Part shown: positions 31,081 to 35,191 of the stretch, piece after piece
How the letters are laid out: every line of letters begins with the position of its first letter
How positions within the stretch are numbered: position 1 is the first letter of the stretch
Virus record (IMG/VR): IMGVR_UViG_3300037847_000937
Span: 1 to 35,191 of that record
Length of the DNA stretch: 35,191 nt
Reading direction: 5' to 3' (one strand)
Source: a virus
Translations under genes and position numbers: made by a program
Notes under the pieces: generated by a model
The model's database searches: none
What the model was told of the DNA's origin: nothing
The model's input: only the letters and a program-made list of their open reading frames with translations

Positions 31081-31160
31081 TAAAAAAGATAATAGATAAA
31101 ATAAAATCTTTGTTTAAAAAAAAAAGTAAACGAGGGCGACCACCTAAAAGAGTTGACTAA
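31077..31160 (+). CDS. 27-aa AT-hook-like peptide
   Basis: The ORF MIKKIIDKIKSLFKKK... ends in KRGRPPKRVD. RGRPPK is the core AT-hook motif, which binds the minor groove of AT-rich DNA; the first 15 residues form an amphipathic basic helix. It overlaps the C1q-like copy 3 (ATGA) and the next gene (TAATG), as expected for a coupled gene. Unusually short, it would be missed by most annotation. The role is unknown: DNA condensation or host-DNA binding are possibilities. Confidence 0.6.
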   Translation: MIKKIIDKIKSLFKKKSKRGRPPKRVD

Positions 31161-31798
31161 TGGTTGAGCCAGTAACAGCTGTACTCAGCGGAATAGCTTT
31201 AGTTAGATCTGCAACATCATTCATTAAAGAAAATATAAATACTTGCCAGGATATAGGAGGTATTGCTAAACAGATTGACCAGTTATTTACTGGACAACAA
31301 GAGATTGAAAAGCAAAGAATCAAAGACCAGAACAATAACATTACAGAACAACTAGGTATATCTTCAGTTGCTCAAAGTGTAATTGATGCCAAGCTTGCAG
31401 CCGAACAATTAAATGAAATTAGAACCTTAGTGAACTATCGTTTTGGTCCGAATACTTGGGCGGAAATATTAGCAGAACGAAAGAAAAGAATTGACCAGGT
31501 AAAAGAAGCTAAACGAAAAATAGTTGCACAAAAAATAAAACGCAGAAAAGAAACTATACAAATAGTACAACAAGCAAGCATTGGGTTTGGTGTTGTCTTT
31601 CTTATAGTCTTTTTTTGTATCATAGCATATGTTGCTTTGTCTGAAGAAGTATTAGAATGTATGGAGTTTAAGCCAAAGTATTATATGATATGTATGAACG
31701 AAGGAAAAGAGATGGCATTAACAGAACAATATCTTGATGAGTTGCGTTATCGTCAAGAAAATATTATAATACAAGATAAGGAGAAAGTATGGCACTAA
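31160..31798 (+). CDS. Membrane-anchored hypothetical protein
   Basis: A 212-aa protein with a weakly hydrophobic N terminus (VEPVTAVLSGIALVRSATSF), a long helical, Gln/Lys-rich middle (30-135), one transmembrane helix (141-160) and a 50-residue charged tail with two Cys. The N-terminal pattern followed by a coiled-coil-like region is common in marine phages near fibre and lysis genes. With the holin next to it, a lysis accessory such as a spanin is possible but no signal peptide or lipobox supports that. Confidence 0.6.
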   Translation: MVEPVTAVLSGIALVRSATSFIKENINTCQDIGGIAKQIDQLFTGQQEIEKQRIKDQNNNITEQLGISSVAQSVIDAKLAAEQLNEIRTLVNYRFGPNTWAEILAERKKRIDQVKEAKRKIVAQKIKRRKETIQIVQQASIGFGVVFLIVFFCIIAYVALSEEVLECMEFKPKYYMICMNEGKEMALTEQYLDELRYRQENIIIQDKEKVWH

Positions 31799-32178
31799 CA
31801 GCATTAATCGGACCAGCTACCAAACTCATTGGTAAGTTTGTTAGAGACAAAGATAAACAAGCACAACTTGCACATGAGATATCTACTATGGCAGAGAAGC
31901 ATAGCCAACAACTTATGCTACAACAATTAGAAGTAAACAAAGCTGAAGCAAAAGGTAATTGGTTTCAATCTTCGTGGCGACCACTAGTCGGTTGGATCTG
32001 TGCAATATCGCTAGGAATAAATTTCATGGTCTCGCCAATTTGTGCAGGCTTTGGCATTACAATACCACAAGCTGATATGAGTGTGATGATGCCATTGTTA
32101 CTCGGTATGCTTGGGCTTGGTGGACTTCGTTCATTTGACAAGTTAAAGAAAACAGATACCAAGTTAATTAAAAAGTGA
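31789..32178 (+). CDS. Holin (3TM GTA-type)
   Basis: A 129-aa protein with a helical cytoplasmic N-terminal part, the signature NWFQSSWRPLVGW (residues 57-69), and hydrophobic segments at about 64-90 and 98-112. This matches the family of holins known as GTA_holin_3TM. It should form lesions in the inner membrane to release the lysozyme. It overlaps the previous gene by 10 nt, with AAGGAG upstream. The lysozyme gene is on the opposite strand, over 1 kb away. Confidence 0.78.
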   Translation: MALTALIGPATKLIGKFVRDKDKQAQLAHEISTMAEKHSQQLMLQQLEVNKAEAKGNWFQSSWRPLVGWICAISLGINFMVSPICAGFGITIPQADMSVMMPLLLGMLGLGGLRSFDKLKKTDTKLIKK

Positions 32179-32687
32179 TAGATATACACGACAATGTGTT
32201 TGAGTTTGCAGACTGTCATAAGTTTTTTAACTATGTAGTAAGTCAAAATAATTTTAAGGTTGGACTTACTGATAGCAAAGCAAGAGTACAAGAGAAAGTA
32301 TTCTATGCTAACTACACACCAAACCATTTAAATGATTTAAAGTTTCTTGAGTTACTTCCGATAGAATTTAAATACAAATATGCATATACTACCGTTGAAA
32401 GAACTTTCATAAATGTAGTTACACCAAATGGTGTATACTATCCACATGATGATAGTGGAACGGAAGCTAAGTATTCTCTACTCTACTATTTAAATATGGA
32501 TTGGAAACTAGAATGGGGAGCTGATACTTTATTTTTAGATCCAAAGACAAATGAAATAACCAAGACAGTTCAATGTAAACCTAATAGACTTATAATGTTT
32601 GATGCAAAGATACCACATATGATACGACCAAGTACTATCATTGCACCACAATACAGATACTCTATTAGTATTACACTAAGAGGATAA
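32175..32687 (+). CDS. 2OG-Fe(II) oxygenase-like protein 1
   Basis: A 170-aa protein starting with GTG at 32175, overlapping the holin stop (GTGA). The double-stranded beta-helix motifs are present: H91-x-D93 in YYPHDDSG, a SLLYYLN strand, WGADTLFL, distal H148 in IPHMIRPS and R161 in YRYSISITL. The H-x-D...H triad binds iron and the Arg binds 2-oxoglutarate. The substrate is unknown; marine phages carry many of these and protein or nucleic-acid hydroxylation is possible. Confidence 0.75.
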   Translation: MIDIHDNVFEFADCHKFFNYVVSQNNFKVGLTDSKARVQEKVFYANYTPNHLNDLKFLELLPIEFKYKYAYTTVERTFINVVTPNGVYYPHDDSGTEAKYSLLYYLNMDWKLEWGADTLFLDPKTNEITKTVQCKPNRLIMFDAKIPHMIRPSTIIAPQYRYSISITLRG

Positions 32688-33145
32688 TGATTACTGTAGT
32701 CATAGATAACTATCTGGCTGAGAAGCAATGCGAAGAACTTATACAGTTTTATAAAGCTAATACTAAAAGAGTTAGACAGTATATGAGTTACTATCCTTTT
32801 GTTGTTGATCCAAATGAGATTCCATACATTGAAAGAAAATTAAATCATACTGCAATGGATGTAAATAAATCAAAGCTTGGTTACTTTGGTTTAGTTAAAT
32901 GGAAAGTTAATACAGAACTAGGAGTACATAAAGATTTTCATATGGAAAAGAATCATGGTTATCGGCTGGGTGCAGTTATATATTTAAATGACGACTATCG
33001 AGGTGGTAATACTTTCTATGATGATGGTATGGTGATAACTCCGAAGCAAGGTCGTGCATTATTTTTTGATAGTATGTACTATCGGCATGGTGTATCTACT
33101 GTAAAAGAAAAAGAACGATATACTTTGACTGCGTGGTTTAAATAA
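32687..33145 (+). CDS. 2OG-Fe(II) oxygenase (prolyl 4-hydroxylase type)
   Basis: A 152-aa protein with a full P4H-like core: H81-x-D83 in GVHKDFH, LGAVIYLNDDYRGGNTFY (94-111), TPKQGRALFFDS, distal H134 in YRHGVSTV and R144 in ERYTLTAWF. The start overlaps the previous stop by 1 nt (TAATG), so both oxygenases are co-translated. The two share the metal ligands but little other sequence. It is the last gene of the rightward arm. The substrate is unknown. Confidence 0.82.
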   Translation: MITVVIDNYLAEKQCEELIQFYKANTKRVRQYMSYYPFVVDPNEIPYIERKLNHTAMDVNKSKLGYFGLVKWKVNTELGVHKDFHMEKNHGYRLGAVIYLNDDYRGGNTFYDDGMVITPKQGRALFFDSMYYRHGVSTVKEKERYTLTAWFK

Positions 33146-33321
33146 CTAGGTAGAATCATAAGCGAAAGTTTTTTAGTGGCACTCAGCGGTCATTTAAACG
33201 GATTTAAAAAGCCTAGATTTCTGGGATTTCTACACGACTAGGGTTTTAGTAACTTATCCCCAAGTTATCACACACAATTTAATATTGTTAGCAAATTTTC
33301 CCTAGTCGTATAGGAATATTA
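33146..33321. other. Convergent intergenic region with 10-bp inverted repeat
   Basis: This gap separates the ends of the rightward and leftward arms. ACGACTAGGG (33234-33243) is exactly inverted as CCCTAGTCGT (33301-33310) with 57 nt between. Inside are a 6-bp hairpin (TAACTT-ATCCCC-AAGTTA), a TTATCCCCA (33254-33262) one base from the DnaA box TTATCCACA, and an AT-rich stretch. I see no convincing terminator, RNA gene or ORF. An origin or recombination site is possible. Confidence 0.4.
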
Positions 33322-33765
33322 TCAGTCATAAAACTTTTGTCCAGCTTCTTTCATCAACAACACAATTCTTTCTGCTCTACTTTTTGTTTGTTCATACCAT
33401 TTAGAGTCTTGAGCTTCGATACTTGCTTGATCGTAGTTACCTTTCTCAAGTGCGGCAATCATATTCTTGAACTTACTGAACCTAGTTATGCCTAAATTAA
33501 ATGCCATATTGTATACAGCTTTCTGTATTGGATGTGGTGCTGTCTTCATAAAGGGATAGTTTACATCTACCTCTGCTATTACTTCTTCTATTCTTGCTTG
33601 TAATAATAGTCTTGCTTCTTTCTCAGACAGTCCATGACTTTCTACTTCTATGCCATAGCCAATAGTTTTTAATCCTGCTGGACAATCATAAACTATATGT
33701 CTTCCTCTATCATTAGTTATTGAACCTTCATCTCTTACTAAATCATTTACTAAATCATCTATCAT
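33322..33765 (-). CDS. Phage lysozyme (GH24 endolysin)
   Basis: A 147-aa protein with catalytic-type Glu13 (RDEGS), Asp27 followed by CPAGLKTIGYG (28-38), and the C-terminal PIQKAVYNMAFNLGITRFSKFKNMIAAL region of T4-type lysozymes. The CPAG-x-x-TIGYG version is a common subclass. There is an insertion between Glu13 and Asp27 compared with T4. No signal peptide is present, so release depends on the holin. GGAGG lies 8 nt before the ATG. It is the last gene of the leftward operon that also encodes ERF and SSB, not next to the holin. Confidence 0.88.
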   Translation of the reverse strand: MIDDLVNDLVRDEGSITNDRGRHIVYDCPAGLKTIGYGIEVESHGLSEKEARLLLQARIEEVIAEVDVNYPFMKTAPHPIQKAVYNMAFNLGITRFSKFKNMIAALEKGNYDQASIEAQDSKWYEQTKSRAERIVLLMKEAGQKFYD

Positions 33766-34022
33766 TTAACTAACCTCCATTTATTTATTTTAATCTTTCT
33801 TGGTTTCTTTCTACTAACCTTAACTTTGGAATGTTCAACATCCCTCCTTTTCATATGAGAGGGTGCCGAACATTCCTCTTTCTCTATTTGTTTTACTATT
33901 ACTTCTTCATAGCATTTCTTACAATAGTATATTCCTCCTTTCCATTCTTCTGCTGGTTTATCACAATACCTACATTTTTTTTGTAAGCAAGCAATCTTCC
34001 AGGCATCATCCATTGTACCCAT
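33762..34022 (-). CDS. Small zinc-ribbon protein
   Basis: An 86-aa protein with a CxxC pair (CRYCDKP) and a second CxxC (YYCKKCYEE) about 15 residues later, the arrangement of a treble-clef or zinc-ribbon metal site. A further Cys (ECSAP) and a basic tail (KVSRKKPRKIKINKWR) suggest nucleic-acid binding. ATGs lie at 34025 and 34022; the AGGAGG spacing favours 34022. The stop overlaps the lysozyme start by 4 nt. The function is unknown. Confidence 0.65.
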   Translation of the reverse strand: MGTMDDAWKIACLQKKCRYCDKPAEEWKGGIYYCKKCYEEVIVKQIEKEECSAPSHMKRRDVEHSKVKVSRKKPRKIKINKWRLVK

Positions 34023-34031
34023 CATTACCTC

Positions 34032-34259
34032 CTACAAATATATTACATTACCTTTAGTATATTCGTCTAGGTTAATATCAAGTCCATAAATTTCAGACAA
34101 CACTTTTAATGTTCTAAGTGAAGGCAATCTTCTTTCGGAGTTGACTATTGTGGATATAGAAAGCTCCGACAAGTTAGACACTTCTAAGTATGTTAATTGT
34201 TTCTTAGCTCTAGCTTGTCGAAGTTTATCACATATATTAGAATGGCGGTGCGTCATCAT
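34032..34259 (-). CDS. XRE/Cro-type HTH regulator
   Basis: A 75-aa protein that is little more than a Cro/CI-type DNA-binding domain: ICDKLRQARAKKQLTYLEVSNLSELSISTIVNSERRLPSLRTLKVLSEIYGL. Helices 2 and 3 fall at about residues 24-43. It is encoded inside the recombination operon and its start overlaps the SSB 3' end by 23 nt; no clear ribosome-binding site is seen, so translation is probably coupled. It is a candidate partner for the palindromic operators at 1079, 2424 and 4981. Confidence 0.75.
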   Translation of the reverse strand: MMTHRHSNICDKLRQARAKKQLTYLEVSNLSELSISTIVNSERRLPSLRTLKVLSEIYGLDINLDEYTKGNVIYL

Positions 34260-34605
34260 CTGCTACACTCTTAGTCGTACCACCATCTCCTTTCTTTTCA
34301 CATAGTTCAATACGACTATTGTATTCACCACAAACTATACTCCACCATGTCTTACCTTCATCATCTTTACGAGAACGAAGCTCGCCTTCTAAGTATACTA
34401 TGCTACCTTTCTTTACATAGTCTAATACAAACTTGGCTTTGTACTCATCAAAGACAGAGACTCTATGATGGTCTGCCTTTCTATTTTCTTGTGTGCCAGA
34501 GTTAGTAGTAACTACTAGCTTACACCATGTCTTGTCGTCTCTTGCTATTCTCTCTGGATCTACTGCACAATAACCAAGACAAGTAAATTTATTTACTGTT
34601 CTCAT
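34237..34605 (-). CDS. ssb: Single-stranded DNA-binding protein
   Basis: A 122-aa OB-fold SSB: MRTVNKFTCLGYCAVDPE at the N terminus, then HHRVSVFDEYKAKFVLDYVKKGSIVYLEGELRSR, and an acidic tail ending DDDAPPF, the tip used by bacterial SSBs to recruit partner enzymes. A GTG in frame at 34617 is available, but GAGG lies 6 nt before the ATG at 34605, so that is the start. It overlaps the ERF gene by 17 nt. It would coat ssDNA made by the exonuclease for ERF-driven annealing. Confidence 0.9.
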   Translation of the reverse strand: MRTVNKFTCLGYCAVDPERIARDDKTWCKLVVTTNSGTQENRKADHHRVSVFDEYKAKFVLDYVKKGSIVYLEGELRSRKDDEGKTWWSIVCGEYNSRIELCEKKGDGGTTKSVADDDAPPF

Positions 34606-35191
34606 TTTTAACCTCACTTTCTTTTATAAATTTAATTTGTTCTTTGTATGAATTTTGAAACCACTTTTGATCGTCTTTAGTAAGAGCTTCTATTTCATCT
34701 TTGTATGTAAAATATAATTTATCTAACATAGCTTTGTCTGCTGATTCATGGATAGTATCAGTAAACTCTTGCTTCAATCTATTGATATCTTTCTCTGTCT
34801 TACCACTTGCAGCTTGACCATCATCATCTGTGTCTGCAACTATACCAAGTATAGACTGCATACCATATCTTCTAGCATAAGTAATAGCACTACCTTGTTG
34901 CTGTGGATCTGCTGGATTTTTACAGACCAATGGTACACCTTCATCTTCAATACTTTCACCAGATATATGACGCAGTATAGTTTTAAGTAAAGGTGTTTTA
35001 GATCCACTATCACTTAATACACTTGGTTGCTTTACTACTTGAAACAAAATAAACCCATGTTTGTATAATATAGGTTTTACTGTTTTGATAATAGTCAACA
35101 AGTCAGCATACTTATTTTTGAAGTATGGATTGTCAGCAGTTGCACCTGGATTATTTAACTCGTGATACAAGTTAAACAAATCCATATTGAA
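34589..35191 (-). CDS. erf: ERF-family ssDNA-annealing recombinase (main part; 5' end at 1-141)
   Basis: This carries most of the 214-aa ERF protein; the 5' end continues at 1-141 of the window. The ERF pattern is clear: NPYFKNKYADLLTIIKTVKPIL, KHGFILFQVV, then GSAITYARRYGMQSILGI followed by DTDDDGQA. ERF proteins form rings that anneal complementary ssDNA; they replace RecT/Beta in phages such as P22. The C-terminal third is charged and helical. An internal ATG at 35185 is not the start, because the frame and a better ribosome-binding site continue across the junction. Confidence 0.9.
   Translation of the reverse strand, partial: FNMDLFNLYHELNNPGATADNPYFKNKYADLLTIIKTVKPILYKHGFILFQVVKQPSVLSDSGSKTPLLKTILRHISGESIEDEGVPLVCKNPADPQQQGSAITYARRYGMQSILGIVADTDDDGQAASGKTEKDINRLKQEFTDTIHESADKAMLDKLYFTYKDEIEALTKDDQKWFQNSYKEQIKFIKESEVKNENSK
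35094..35191. repeat. Terminal direct repeat, right copy
   Basis: Identical to bases 2-99. See the left copy; together they define a unit length of 35,092 bp. Confidence 0.95.

Noticed and set aside
33234-33310. Phage attachment site (attP)
   Set aside because: No integrase gene is visible and no tRNA-like sequence is present; only an inverted repeat supports it.
33146-33321. Bidirectional rho-independent terminator between the convergent arms
   Set aside because: The 10-bp stem has a 57-nt loop and no U-tract on either strand.
1-35191. T7-like phage-specific promoters or a phage RNA polymerase
   Set aside because: I saw no repeated 20-bp-class promoter before late genes and no polymerase gene; the promoters found are sigma70-like.
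1-35191. tRNA genes
   Set aside because: No cloverleaf with anticodon and T-loop GTTCRA pattern was noticed in the intergenic regions, all of which are shorter than 300 nt.

Overview
The window is an essentially complete genome of a tailed phage with a T7-like (podovirus) virion. Bases 2-99 are repeated exactly at 35094-35191, and one gene (an ERF-type annealing protein) runs across the junction, so the molecule closes into a circle of about 35,092 bp. The DNA is AT-rich. The structural genes, the small very basic proteins between the terminase genes, the tail-fibre cupredoxin domain and the 2OG-Fe(II) oxygenases are all types I associate with marine podoviruses of AT-rich alphaproteobacteria; that host guess is inference. 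I see no RNA polymerase, DNA polymerase, integrase, tRNA or CRISPR array, so the phage probably uses host polymerases.

Leftward genes (5839 down to 1, then across the junction to 33322) hold the early/replication functions. In transcription order they are: an unrecognised 151-aa protein with its own terminator; a two-helix membrane protein; two unknowns; an ArdC-like antirestriction protein; a winged-helix protein; two unknowns; a small HTH regulator with a probable leaderless promoter; a DUF1064-like nuclease; a DnaT-like protein overlapping a possible helicase loader; a terminator; then, from a new promoter, a YqaJ/lambda-type exonuclease, a 46-aa protein, ERF, SSB, a second HTH protein, a zinc-ribbon protein and a GH24 lysozyme. 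Three copies of a 14-bp palindrome sit on the promoters of this arm and probably bind one of the phage regulators.

Rightward genes (6298-33145) are the late module: terminase small subunit; five small overlapping mostly basic ORFs; a 61-aa unknown; terminase large subunit; portal; Bbp19-like; scaffold; gp13-like; major capsid protein; a small head protein; tail tubes A and B; three ejection proteins; a long tail fibre; small fibre-associated proteins; three tandem C1q-like proteins; a 27-aa AT-hook peptide; a membrane protein; a holin; and two 2OG-Fe(II) oxygenases.

The most unusual feature is the divergent control region. It is the centre of a large, degenerate inverted duplication (about 5271-5924 against 6000-6688) that takes in the whole leftward 151-aa gene on one side and the whole terminase small-subunit gene on the other. 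The two genes share colinear DNA blocks, in part read in different frames, and the terminator of one aligns with coding sequence of the other.
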